64,000 bases of DNA, from NCBI GenBank assembly GCA_036924285.1, contig JAYKYS010000007.1, forward strand, positions 12,524,001 through 12,588,000. Direction: 5' to 3'. Every line of letters begins with the position of its first letter. Position 1 is the stretch's first letter. Below the pieces are notes generated by a model. It was not told the origin of the DNA, ran no database searches, and worked only from the letters and a program-made list of their open reading frames with translations. The stretch is from Asterella californica. Taxonomy: Eukaryota; Streptophyta; Marchantiopsida; Marchantiales; Aytoniaceae. Shown piece after piece: positions 22,940 through 35,477 of this stretch. The position numbers and the translations under genes are program-made.

Positions 22940-23424
22940 GAGTATAGTAGTGCGCACCATTTAAATTAAATATGGAATAAATTTCTGTAAGTTTATAAGG
23001 GATTACTAAACTACAAGAATTTGTAGAGGATACTTCTATGGGGTTCTTGTAGACTTGTTTCAAATTTTAAAAGTTAACTTACTCTCAGATTAATAGATAC
23101 CTTTACGTGGTTAATGATTGGATTCGAACTAGTCGACTATTGATTTCAACACTCAGCGTTTTGACAAGCAAGAGATGTCGCTCGTTTATTTTCATAGGAC
23201 ACCAATGGACGTTTCAATTGGCAGTGTTATCATCGTACGATTAGGAACTGCCTCCAACATTCACTTCGAAAAGGAATTATCTTTGTACGTATGAATGTGC
23301 ATCGATTCATTATTTTTATTTCCTTAAACCCATTCGGCAATATTTGACCCGGTAGATGATATGCCAAGATAGCGCTTGAGTGATTAGAAGACAGTCTCAC
23401 GTTCCAACAGATCAACGCTTACGG

Positions 23425-24055
23425 ATAACTTAAGACTTTGAGTTGGACATATGGAAAGAAAATATGAAATGAGCTCATATAGAGTCATTCTGAGTTCAAA
23501 AACTCAGAATCATAAAATATGGTCGTTTCGTCCTCCAAATACATAGTCAAAGTTCAAAGTAGATGAAATTTGACCAACCGTAACTTCTTATTTGAATTCA
23601 TATGGAGGTGAAAATTGATCCATTTTTTGGTCATTTTGGAGTACATTCACCTTTGAGTGTCTTACTCCGAAGGTGTCAATTAAGTACTCCATCAGTTTTC
23701 AGATTTTCTGAAGAAGTTGGAATTTGTCAAACTATCTTTGACTACATTTTGGAAGGAGAAGGAAAGTCTTTTTGAGTTATCTGACAGCTGGTTTGGAATT
23801 TAAAAAGGCTCTGCCTATGCAGATATTAGTGATTTGGTAATATCTTTCGAATGAGTCAAATTCTCCTCCATATGATCTCAGATAAAGAAGTTACGATGGT
23901 TCAAACTTCGTGTATTTCAAACTTCGATCACGTATTTGGAAGATCAAACGACCATATTTGATGATTCTGAGTTTTTGGAGGTCTAGCAAGAGATGTGAAT
24001 TACTCTATATCGCTCATCTTGTCTTCTCTTTCGACAAGTCCAACTCTCACTTCAT
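23425..24055. repeat. Long inverted repeat 2, diverged arms of ~195 bp
   Basis: 23425-23618 pairs with 23853-24055 at roughly 70-80% identity. Easily seen matching pieces are CTCAGAATCAT-AAATATGG and its complement near 23960, and GAGTTGGAC at 23434 versus GTCCAACTC near 24040. The right arm runs into the leader of copia copy B. It may be two opposed LTR fragments. Confidence 0.7.
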
Positions 24056-24099
24056 TCTGAGATACTTCATTTCTGTATATCCATATGACTTCAATCCAC

Positions 24100-25290
24100 A
24101 CAAGAGATGTTCCTAAGTTAGATGGCTCTAACTATACAACATGGAGTTTTTGAGTCAAAAAGCTCTTCCAAAACTACAGCCTTTGGAGAACTGTTCAAGG
24201 TGATGAGTTGAAGTCAACTCCAAGTACATCACAACTATCGATCTTGTACAAATATGGATGAAACTGGACCAGCAAGCATAGTGTGTCATCAATATGACAA
24301 TCAAAGATTTGGAGATACCTGAGATAAGAGATAAAGATAATACAAATGATATGTGTGATGCTCTTGAGAAGAAGCATCAACTTGCTGCAGCTTGGAAAAG
24401 ACGAATGTAAGATCTTTGTTGATGAATCTTTGAATGCAAGAAAGCACTTCCATGCAAGCTCATGTGACCCTTACCAAGTCATACATAGAGCAGTTGAACT
24501 CGCTAAGAGGCAGCTGGAGGATAAAGAAATAGTTCATCTCTTCTTGAAGAGCTTACCAAGGAACATGATCAGTTTCAAGAAAGCTATGAGAGCTAGAGAA
24601 CAGAGACCTTCATTTGGAGAACTTGAGAGTTTAGCCATTGAGGATGTCTTAGGTGATGAAACTGATGCTAGAGGTTGCATCAGCAACCAAGAAGAATCTG
24701 TCTTGTTCCATCATAAGTGTCAGCATTCTAAGAAGAGAGAACTTCAAGGTGCAACCTTCTCATCCAGATTCCAATCCTGGTCGGAACAACAACCTGGAGC
24801 TATGTTGGAGGTAAAGATAAGAGGTGTTACTTCTACAAACGTCTTATATATATTGTGCAATTTGTTGAAAAAGGACTCAACAATAGAAACAACATATTGC
24901 CAACTTTACTCAAAGGTAATGAAAAAGAATCTATTTTCTTCACTGTTTTATATACTAGTGAAGCCAGAGGTGGATAGATTCTGGTGCATCTAATCATATC
25001 TACTTCAGAAAAGATTGATTTGGTAACTTTCGACATACAGAATGGTTCTACAGATGGACTCAGAAATAGAGAAAGATATCACGTTTCAGAAGAAAGAGAT
25101 ATACGGATGAATCTACCAGATGGTAGAATTCAAACTTTCAATCATGTTTGGATCGTACACGACCTATTAAATGCTGGCAAGCTTGTTCAATCTGGTTTTG
25201 AAGTTTTGTTTGACCAGATAGGAGTTTAATCAAGCAAGATAGTAAGGTGGTCGCCAAAGGTGATAAAGTACGATGTTTGTACCAGCTACA
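24100..25290 (+). mobile_element. Ty1/copia element copy B: gag to protease remnant
   Basis: The N-terminal gag motif LDGSNYTTWSF begins near 24118 and is followed by a TGA where the family has Arg, then VKKLFQNYSLWRTVQGDEL. The helical gag region (LAKRQLEDKEIVHLFLKSL, FKKAMRAREQRPSFGEL) is open from about 24346. The frame shifts after 24800, and the zinc knuckle is degraded compared with copy A. The protease active site is intact at about 24972 (IDSGASNHI). Downstream sequence still matches NLLSVGKLV-QSGFEV-type copia protease ends. Reverse transcriptase and integrase are missing, so it is inactive. It lacks the 2.8 kb insertion of copy A and so shows the original gag structure. Confidence 0.85.
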
Positions 25291-28200
25291 AGCTCAGGCT
25301 TTACACACAAAAAATACAGCACTTCCGACTTAAGGAAAGCAAAATTTCCTCAGAATAGCCTCGGCAAAATTTCTTATATTGTCAAAAATCCTAGCTAGTT
25401 TCCTAGTTGGAGGCTAGTTTCTCTACATACATATTTATATATATACATATTACATAGACATAATATCGGAATTATTTTTTCTCTATGATAATATTCATAG
25501 GAAAAACATATGGAGAAATATTTAATATAGGAATATACTGTTTCTTATCATATTCCTGGAACAATCATTCTGGGTATTATGCCAAATTATGAAGTTTCAA
25601 CATACCGAACATGGAATGCAGGTTATTAAAGAGCTATACCAGGAAAGATATATAAGAAATACTACATCTAGTGTGTATGACGAGTATATACATAAATACT
25701 TGCTTTGCATAGTATATACTTGTATATAGAGTTATGTAAGGATTTATATAGGTAATTATTTATTTGATATAAGAAATATATTTTCATACATGAGAACAAA
25801 TTTGCTGTTCTAGATTGGTCATGTGTAAATCATTTCCTATATTTTCCTATATACAAAAGTGAAACATTTGATGGTCATATTCAGACTATTTGGATGATTA
25901 TTTTGGGATTGGCTAGTTGGTTATATAAGAGTTTTTACCATAACATTGGTCAAGCAGTTTGAGTTTTTGCTATTCTTTCTAACTTCAAGATGCATCTCAA
26001 AGATAATATTCTTGTTATAAGTGATCATTTGCTATTTAGTGGTATTGATCTTCAATTGTTTTATTTGCTGAATTCTTGAATTACTGAATTCTTGAATATG
26101 TATTATTGTTTATGACGCAATAGAGGTATATATATTATGAAGTTCAACTCAATATATATATATATATATATATATCATTATATTAAATTATTAAATTAAA
26201 TAATTGAACTTTTTAAAGAAAAGATAACTATTATGTATCATAAAATCAGATTACTATAATGCCCCCCTTACAAATTAAAAAAAGTAGATTGATGTACAAA
26301 AGTAGAAATAGATTGATGTATGCTCAAGATCATCATTAATTGCCTTATGCATCCTCTCAAACCATGGAATGCGTAAACATGTCAATGAGTTCTGATACAC
26401 TATTTGGAAAATCAGATACTGATTTAGTCCTATTTTGTTGAGTGGCAAAACACAGTTTGAAATGAGTTATTTGTGATTGTAAGTAAATATCTATATCGTA
26501 GCTGCTTTTATCTTAAATAGTGGATTAATATATATAGATTAGTCCAAACTCTAGCCTTTCTACTAATATTCCGTATAATACACTATTGTCTAAAGAAGTT
26601 GCAAACGGGCAAAGAGAGACATAATGTAGACAAAATATACAAAGGAAGTGCGTGGTAGTTAATCGTGAAGAGATCTTTACTAAGAATAACTTGAATGCAC
26701 TCTATCCTTTTCTTTTTTCCTTTGTAACCATACATTGAAGTGGATAAAATAAAACAAATTAATAAGATGTATGACTAACGTACACCAGAAATTATTTAAT
26801 CGGACTTCGTCTCAACTCCGTAGACTTGGCATAGAGACCATTGGGTCTTAACCAGACACTTAAGTTGAAAATTACTTAATCAAACCTAGACCCGTTACTG
26901 TTAGAAAACGTTCGGAGTGAGAAAACTATGACCACATTTCACTGAGATTCCCGCTTACAAAGCAAATCTTGCCGGATGAAGCTATCTGGTACAGTCAGTT
27001 TTCTATATCTTCTTCTGGTCTGAAAACCTATTGTCTTTCTTTTTCCTCTTTTTCCTCCCATCTCGGTTATATATACTTTTATTTATTTTTTATTATATTT
27101 GTCCGTCGGTCTGCTATTTTCTTCATAAATACAGCAGAGTATTTTTATTTTTTTTCTCGCGTAAACAAGAAATTTTATCTACTATGACTCTTCCAACTAT
27201 AGATCGGAAAGTTATCCTTCCTTATTACGTAACGAGGACACGTAAAACAGTAGAACCATCACGGTACTAGGAAGTACGATAGCTAAGATTATATACAACA
27301 GAGAAGTTCTGATACCAAGGACATAAGCTAATATATTAACGTGGTTTTCCCAGATGGTTGCTTCTCGTGTGCAGTTTTCCTTCTAGTAAATTACCTTGGT
27401 GCTCTCTTGATTATGAAAAGAGAAGAGACAGAGAAGTTCAGAGCTATTAATTGTCATTGTGCATGTGTTGGTGACGTGTTCATCTTTCCTTATGAATTTG
27501 TTTTCTGGCGATGCTTGCTCAGTGGAGCTTTTCGTGCATGTGTTCCTCACGTTATGATGGAGGAAACACATGCAAAGCGTCGAATTTGGAAGCCAAAAAT
27601 AGACCGGCTTGCAGTTTGAAAGACCGTGGCCAGATACGTGGATAGAGCAATTAAAGATAGTTCCTTAGTTATGGAAGGTAAGAAAGGTCTCTAGAGAAAA
27701 ACATATCTCATCGTGCTTCGTTGTTGAACTTTAAGGTGGACAAAGTACCGAAAAGACAAAACAGTTTCTGGCATGACAAATGTCTCCTTTTTCTCTAAAT
27801 TTATACTGTTATTATATTATATCTATTATTTCATTATTATTTTAGCATAACAGTTGTAAGTTATCAGTTCATCTCTTAGCATCCCCGCGATAGCTACATC
27901 TGCGACAATGCGACTATCACGTAGTCTGAAGCAACGCTCGGGGAGGTCCGGACTATGAGTGTTGTATTTCCCGGTCGTTTGCAAAATTCCCGATCTTGAG
28001 CCAAATCAGTCGGCAAATATCCGGAATCTCTTGGTAAACACGTAGGCTGAAGTCCGAACACCATACACACACAAATGCGATCTTGAACTGAAGGGAAGTA
28101 CTCTTTAGCTGGATCCGGAACCAGTAGACTGCTGATCGCAGAGTAACCTTTCCCCGGCGACTGTGTATTTGCCAGTTCAGGCATCCGGAAATGTCCAACC

Positions 28201-28361
28201 GCCTTCGGAGGTGTGGACAGGAGAACAGTACGAGAGTTGCACAAATTAGCACAAACCACTTTTGAGTTTTTGCTGTATATTTGCAGAGCTGACTGTCCAT
28301 TTTGCGGAACTCACAAGAAGACAAAGGCATGAAAGCACGGTGGGATCCTTTTGTCTATATC
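25291..28361. other. AT-rich DNA, no gene recognised
   Basis: Long A/T-rich stretches contain an (AT)n run at 26152-26175. Frames near 27.0-27.6 kb are T-rich and motif-free. Nothing supports a gene. Confidence 0.5.
26152..26175. repeat. (AT)12 microsatellite
   Basis: Twelve perfect AT dinucleotides in an AT-rich context. Confidence 0.95.
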
Positions 28362-28420
28362 TATAAATAAAAAGGACGGTTACGCACATCATGGTGACTA
28401 AAAGTTTGATTCAAACTTTT
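28362..28420 (+). promoter_or_regulatory. Candidate TATA box followed by a palindrome
   Basis: TATAAATA at 28362-28369 is followed 31 bases later by a near-perfect palindrome (AAAAGTTTGA, one base, TCAAACTTTT; 28400-28420). The spacing fits a core promoter reading rightwards. No recognisable coding sequence follows, so the site is tentative. Confidence 0.3.
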
Positions 28421-31350
28421 ACTCACTCAGTAACTCTCTGCTATTCGGGTCTCGCTGTCTTTTCTCGATCGATGGCTGACTATCTGCTGTGAACAGAGAA
28501 AACGGTAGGAATGCTATTGCGAACTGTGAAACCGAATTCACAGCGAGCGAAACGCATGCTCTAAAAGTGTACACAGAAACTGGTGAGTGCTCGGAACGGC
28601 ACGGTAGTTTTGAATGGTGTGCTCTAGTTTTAAACCGGATATTGTTCACATGAATTCGCCAAAACGCTTGAATGAAATCTTTGGTACAAAGTTATTGAGT
28701 CTGTATCTCTATAGAAGGATTCTCTCATTTCTCACTTCTGTTAAACCTTAGGTTTTCTGCATAGCATTACCAATAATAGATTTACAACTTTTCAACTTGT
28801 ACTCAGCTCTGTTTTGTCTGTGAATGTCCCTGAGCTCGTGGTGCTGCTGGATCATCGTTATTCTCATCGCTGCAGGCTGTATGCTGCCGTTTCAGTGTTG
28901 AAAATTGACCTTGCGCCTCGTAGGTGTCCATGCTCTGCGCTTTGCCTCCTCCTTCTCTTATATGGGTCGAGTTGTAGGTTATGGTGCAGGGCCTGCACTG
29001 TTGGTCAATTAGGTCTCCGCAGCTGGGCTGTTGTATTGGTGTGTCCAGAGTCCATGTCAAAATCAGTCACCTGATTGAGCGTGAGCTCCCGAAAGCCTCT
29101 CGTCAACGGGTTGCTGGTAAAGTGATGGTTTGGTCGCCCATTGGTGCAAAGATGTATGGGCACGTTGCTGAGTTGGAAAACCGTCCTTTCCCTAAGACCC
29201 CTCTTGTTGTTGTCCTCATCCTCTGTTTGTTGGAAGCAGTGAGTTCGGGGGTTTCATGGTGAACATTATTGGTAGTTTTCAGTGGCTTACTTTTGTAGAT
29301 CTTGGGTTCTTTCAAAACCATGGGTTATCACTCAGAACTTGGTAGTTTTCTACGTAGTACCACGGCTTTTACTTTTTGTCGTTTATTTTGTTTTTCCTGT
29401 TATTACTTTTTGTAGTTTAACGACTAATGCACGTGACAGTTTAAACATTACTCATCGAGGAGAAAGCCAAAAAGAAAAATGGAAACATGACCGTCTGTTG
29501 GTTGTGCATTACCTGATAACCCTACTTCGCTGGTTAACTCTCGAAAGTGTGGGGTTATGCCGAACCCCCAACAGTAGGTAACTCAGGTCGGACGGTGGAT
29601 AAGATGGTTCCTAGGGTGATGGAACGTGATGATATCTGTGCCGATTTCCTTCCTGTCATGACACGCAAGATTGTGGCGACAGCATGCAAACACGTGGGAT
29701 TTGAATTTCAAGCAATTGCGGATAAAAAATAAAATAAAAATTTGCAACTACTGCATAGAAAGGTAGATTGTCTTTATCTGCAGCTCACTATATTACTAAT
29801 GATAAGTTCCGGCAAGACAGTAGTCTTTGAACTTCGCATGTTAGTGAAAAAAATCATTTAGACAAGGTTTGTACAGTACTGATTACTAAATTAGCCGAGC
29901 ATGAAGTCCCACGCATCATCCATGTGATTCCTCGATAGTGGTCAACTCGACGGGCTTGTACCAACGCTCAGATTCTCATATCTATTCAGAATTCAGAATC
30001 TCTTTCGGTTCACGATGCAGAATCCCTGGAACTACATGCCCCTCCTTTGCACGATGAATTGCGCCATGCAAAAGCTCACCCACATGACACCACTCTGATC
30101 TACAGGTCTGACCTCTTGGTCATATATACAAGTACTATGCTCTCAATCATCCTTGCGTCTGATTATACTAACAGTAGCTTTCGGTGAAAGTGACGAGACG
30201 AAAGCTACGAGACTGTGTAATTGCGGTCAACGAAGTATTCCCTTCGTAGTGGGAACGATAGTTTCGGTCCAGAAGGAACAAACCCCGTATATATGAATGG
30301 ACGACTTTGACATGTTTCTGTTTTCTTCCTTCTTGAAGGCTTAGCTACAAGAGGTCGGGTAAGTCCAGTAACCAGGAGAGGAGCGGGTACATGAGGGGGT
30401 CTACGTTTTCCTCGCTGGTGGTGTGGCTGCAAACGAAGGTTTCCAGCTACTACTATATTCTTCTTTCTGTTTCTTCCGTCGATTCCTTCCCTGTTTTCTC
30501 GGTCTTTTCTCGCCTCGATGCCATTGCATCCGGTTTTTTCTGGGGCTGTTTCGGCACTTCCCTTTTCTCCCTAGTTATCGTCTTTGTTTTCATGATATGG
30601 AATCATCTGCTCCTTTCTAGAGGACCATGTGGTTGCGCATGCAGTATTATTGTGAGGTTATGCATTTGCTTCGATTGCAGTTGAGGAGATAACCGAGAGA
30701 ATTTAGTTACTCGGCAAAAACTCTCATGTATAACACTGACGTTTCCATAAGTTCTGTAATATTCGAACCGCTTTTGGAGATTAAATAAGTTTCTCTGCTT
30801 TTGCTTGGAGAGAGAAGTTGCATAGTTTCTTCCCAAGGAATAGGTATGTTATTTAGTATATCGTATAATGATGCCTCACCGCAACTTCTAGTTGTACCTT
30901 TTTGATTGCAATGGTCAGCTTCACTGTTATTACCCCTTTGAATAACTCTAGGAAACCAAGTTAGAGGATGTGGAGTCATTTGTTGCTATGCGGTAGCATG
31001 GTTATACGTTGATTGTGAGAACCTGAAAAGGAAGGGAGAATATTTTGTAACGTAGCGAAACGGAAGGAATCAAAGTGAAAAGTGAAGGAAGTAACGAGAA
31101 CCAAAAGATGGAATCATTGGAAAAGAAGAAAAAGGGAGATAAATCGAGAAAGTCACTAACGCATAGCCTCGCAATTCAATTGCAAACATAGCTCCTTGCT
31201 GATACCATAAGCAATGACACTTTCGGTTTGAATCACCATTTGATAGCCTAGGAAAACCGATCGATCTTAACAAATCTTTTTTTGCTAAACACAATACATT
31301 CTCAGGCTAAACTGCTTGCTTTTGTTCGTTTTATTTTACTGAGAAATATA
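28421..31350. other. No gene recognised; less AT-rich than its flanks
   Basis: Several frames of 60-100 codons occur on both strands (e.g. 28981-29262, 30391-30684), but none starts convincingly or shows a known domain. Decayed transposon DNA or a noncoding transcript are both possible. Confidence 0.4.
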
Positions 31351-31404
31351 TATGAAGTGTTATGTATAATTTTTAGAATAAATAAATAAAAATTATTTAA
31401 ATAT

Positions 31405-31970
31405 TTTATAAATATTAAATGACAGTAAATCGAGAACTAGAAAAAGATCCAAAGATAACCCATACACCAAGAGAGTACACACATTCCAGAAGTATATTGC
31501 AGAATCCTGGTACCATAAAAATATTAATTTATGTGTACATCAATTTATAACCTAACCCTTCTTAACGGAAAGATTAGGTATTAATCTGAACATGCTTGAC
31601 TCTTTTATCAAAAGATGAAACAAGTGAATAAGCATAAACTTTTGGGAACTTTTGCTCTCTTTTTGTTATCGAAGAAATATATAAATATTAAATGATAATC
31701 ATGGACTAATAATCAAAATATGTCATAAATATTAATGATTAGTACATACCTGGAAACACAAGAAGACCATGATATAAACCATAAGTCCTACGTATACTGA
31801 CGCGATTCTAAACGCAAAATTCTAGGAACTTATAGCTATTAATACATTAATTTAATTTCAGTTTAATTTATTACCTAACCATTCCTACCGAGAGGGTTAG
31901 GTACTAAATTAAACTCCTACATATTCATATAGCTAATCACCTCCTCCTTCATCATTGGAGATCATTAGCT
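31405..31970. repeat. Two tandem copies of a ~270 bp AT-rich module ending in small hairpins
   Basis: AATATTAAATGA recurs at about 31410 and 31684. Each copy ends in a short inverted repeat, ACCTAA...TTAGGT (near 31548-31575 and 31872-31905). A further hairpin, AGCTAAT (31931-31937) with ATTAGCT (31964-31970), follows. A third copy lies at 63490-63762. It is probably a dispersed non-coding transposon or LTR piece. Confidence 0.6.
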
Positions 31971-34900
31971 ATGCATGCCTCAACCGGGAGCTAATAACAA
32001 CAAGAAGTTAAACTTTCAGCCAACGTGAGATTCCTCTGTTTTTTTTTGTAGAAAACAAGACAAGTTGTATATTTAATGTGAAGTATGGTTTGAATTCAAA
32101 ACTGGTGTATTATTTTGATTCATGAGTTTTCCAACTATGCACAAAACATTCAACTACCGTGTTATAAAATAGTTACTAGATACACTCACTGCCTGATTAT
32201 AAACTAAATCCAATCAATATATTTTAAGCAAAAGCAGATCGAAGTGAGATATCTCGTGTGGTTTTATAATCATCAAAATGACTTGAGGATAATATTTCTA
32301 ATATTATTTATACGATATGTTTTAATTTTAGCCATATTTATTCCGTTTTTAAGTAAGAAAGAATTTTTTTTATAATTATATTTAAGATTTTTAATGATTT
32401 ACATGTTACATTTACATGATGAGTTGGTAATCATTTATAATTAAGTATATATACTGATATGTACATAACTATTTCATTTCTGTATAACAGTAATGTCATT
32501 TTTTATCAATAAATTAGAAAAAACAAAGATGTTTACTTACTGATATTTTATTAATATAATATTATACCTTCCTTATTTATTTTTAATCCTTGAAATTATA
32601 CAATAAATATTTACAAATGTTTGTAAATCTTTATTTGTCATACATGATTAAGTAACAGAATGAGAAGGACCTCCAAGAAAATAGATAACTGAATACAAAC
32701 ATGATCAAGAACGAATATCTTTAGGATAAAATAAGTTATGATTTCACTTGATAATTTGGCTGGCTGAGTAAAACTAATCGAATACAACTAATTAAATTCC
32801 CAAAATACTGTAAAATATTAACATAGTCTGAAATGAATCATATTAATCTTAACCTATTATGTATGGTACATAAATCATCAAATATATGATATAACATAAC
32901 CAAGATAAAAGAAAAGAAAAGTTATCATAATTCTAAGGCAATTAGCTTATAACAACCATTTCCTGTACATTTGTTTGAGGTTGTAGAGTGCTCTTTCTAG
33001 GTTATTTCTTCTTTTCATTTTCTGTTCTTTATCATGCATTTCTCAAGATTTTTGTTTCAAATTACTTGTTTCGTCAATTCGATGGGTCGCGTTTGTCGAA
33101 CCTTGAAACTTACATTCACTTCCAGAAAACGGTTCAACGCGTGACAAACTAGGGTTCAATGGACTACAGGTCGGTTGTAAATTCTTGAACAAGGAGCGTT
33201 CAGTGGAATTGCGGGATGCGGTAGCCGTTTTTATATTGACATAATTCCATGTCTTTCCTTTCTCTTAACCTCTAGTAATAAGGTCAAATACAATACACGA
33301 CAAAAATTCGCGTGTTTCATTTCCAGTTTCGCGGTCGAGTATAACTATGCATATGGAGATGTGACAATGTTAAAACCATCGGAGAGTTATCACTCATGGG
33401 TTACCTGCGAGATAATCACAGGTGTTACGAGAAGTCTTGTTAATAAAATAAAATGGAGATCAGAAGAACATCATATTTCAAAAGAAAACCTCATATATAG
33501 TCCTTGAAGGTGTCCCGATAGTACTCACCTAAAGAATCCAAAAGACTACAACTAAAATGGACAAAACTAAAAATATATGACAAAAGTCTCTTGAGCTTAC
33601 CAAGGTGACAAGACTAAGCTATCACTATCAACTATGTAGATGAGCTGTGGTGCCCACAGTCTACAAGTTTTAGGATTTTTTTCAAAATTTTAAGTTAACG
33701 TCGTGTATGTATGATTGAATTAACTTTGTTATTTAAGTTTACACCCTGCTTAGTAGGAAGATAAACTTAAGACGAACATATTCCGGAAGATGTCGTCTGG
33801 AAGACAGAATCCAGAAGACATAGTGCGAAGTCCTCCAGAGAGGACCATGACTGTAACTGCAGGAGACACCAACCTAGCACCAACTGGATGAACTAGTAAG
33901 TGTTTGGTGGATCTTAAGAATAGCCACCTAAGCAGTAGGTAAGACCAAGGCTGACAGGGCATTTACCTAAAATGCGAGCAACTGGGGAGTAGACATGGAA
34001 GCTACAAGTGAAGAGACGCGGAAGCATCATATCCTTTTTCTTTCTTCTCTACTCGAATTCAAACATATCGAGGAAGACATCAGAGACGCGCGTAGAGAGA
34101 TTTCAGTGAGAGATTGTGAGGACGATAGTCTTCCACAGGAAGAGAGCTCGAAGTAGAAGCAAAGAAGATAAGATCGCAGGAATTGGAAACCTCTGGAATC
34201 AAAGATTGAAGCTTCAGATTGTAGGCAGCAGAGCTCGAAGTCAAATACAAAGGCAGGGTCTTAGCAAGGTGAAGTCATAGTGAGCAAAATTGAAGCACTC
34301 ACATCAGAGGTGCGCACAGAAGACAATTGGGATTGAAGCAGAAGCGCAGCACAATCTACTAAGTGCATTTTTTAGGTTCTTCTTGCTTCTTTCCCCCTTC
34401 TCATATCCTTCACCCTTATGTTCCTATGTTTCCTCCTTCTTCGATTTCTTGCATGAAGCCTACTTATTTCTCCCTATATCCTGAAATTTCTCCTAAGTGA
34501 ATTGGAGACGAAAGCGCTGTCCACTTTTTGACAGCCTTCTTCCCAAACTCACTTCTCAAAAATCGAATTTGATCTTCCTCTCCTTTGTCTCGAAACTCTT
34601 TGTTTCTGTCTATCAATTTCCCTACCCCATTGTGCTTCTGTCCCTAGATCCCTGGACAGAAGAGTTGTTTGAAGGTCTGGATATTTCCAGAAGCTAAAGT
34701 TCAATTTCATCAAGTAGCTTGGATTGGATTGGAATTGAATTGTGAAAATCAAGCCAGTGCCTCCCAAGCTTCTTGTCTTCCCAAATTCACATCTTCCTAG
34801 AGAGCTAGAAGACTGGAAAGACTGGCAGAATGCACGAGAAGATGTGAAGGTCCTCTATGGATATCTTCTGTCTGACCCATAGCAGCATGTTCCTTCTTCT

Positions 34901-35477
34901 TCCCAACTTTAGATGAGAATTGTGAGGAGTCTTGCTGGCAAAATCTAGAGAGCAATGTCTAGGGTCATGTCTTCCTATTACGCATCAAGCTTCTTCTGAG
35001 AGTGTATGCGAGACGAGGAGTCGAAAAATAGAGTGTCAACGTTTAGTGTCTGTTGTGAGGATAGATTGCGTGCAGGAAGCCCGAAGACATGTGAGACCAA
35101 TGATATGAAGCCTAGATACGAGAAGTCTTCTGAAGACATCAGTCACCCAGAAGCTGTCTCGGGAGTCTTCCTAGAGACCACTGTCGCCGCAGGAGTCCTC
35201 AACCTTCTTCAGATCATTTCGTAAGACTCGCTTCTCGAGTATCTCTTCATCTTACTAAGAAGTAGGATGAATTACAAGGTGGATTGTCTTTTTAGGAATC
35301 TATGAGATGCCTTGCTTAGTTAGAATTACGTAGATATAGATCAGAAGACAGAATAGTTATCTATTGAAAGACTGAATTCGTCTTCTGAGAATGAAAAACT
35401 GGACTGTGAGGGCCTAGTAAGGATTGAGTCTTAGGCTCACTGCAAGCATGTGTTTATAGTGTAACCGAAGCTTCGAA
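31971..35477. other. AT-rich then purine-rich DNA, no gene recognised
   Basis: Up to about 33.7 kb the sequence is AT-rich and featureless except for a ~150 bp direct repeat (33129-33275). From about 33.76 kb it becomes rich in GAAGA and CTTCT words, like the coding remnant and LTR that follow, and is probably the 5' untranslated part of that element. Confidence 0.45.
33129..33275 (+). repeat. Direct repeat, copy 1 (mate at 40900-41054)
   Basis: CGTGACAAACTAG, then TTGTAAATTCTTGAA, AAGGAGCGT, GATGCGGTAGCCG and TCTTAACCTCTAGT occur in the same order and spacing in both copies. The copies are 7.8 kb apart, in the same direction, and flank the coiled-coil element and a copia 3' end. They may be remnants of one repeat family. 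Confidence 0.75.

Noticed and set aside
23108..23175. tRNA-Phe-like segment on the minus strand (anticodon-loop-like TTGAAAT and a TTCGAAT T-loop)
   Set aside because: The anticodon and T stems each have two or more mismatches and no A box or acceptor stem could be found. At best it is a degraded tRNA relic or SINE head.
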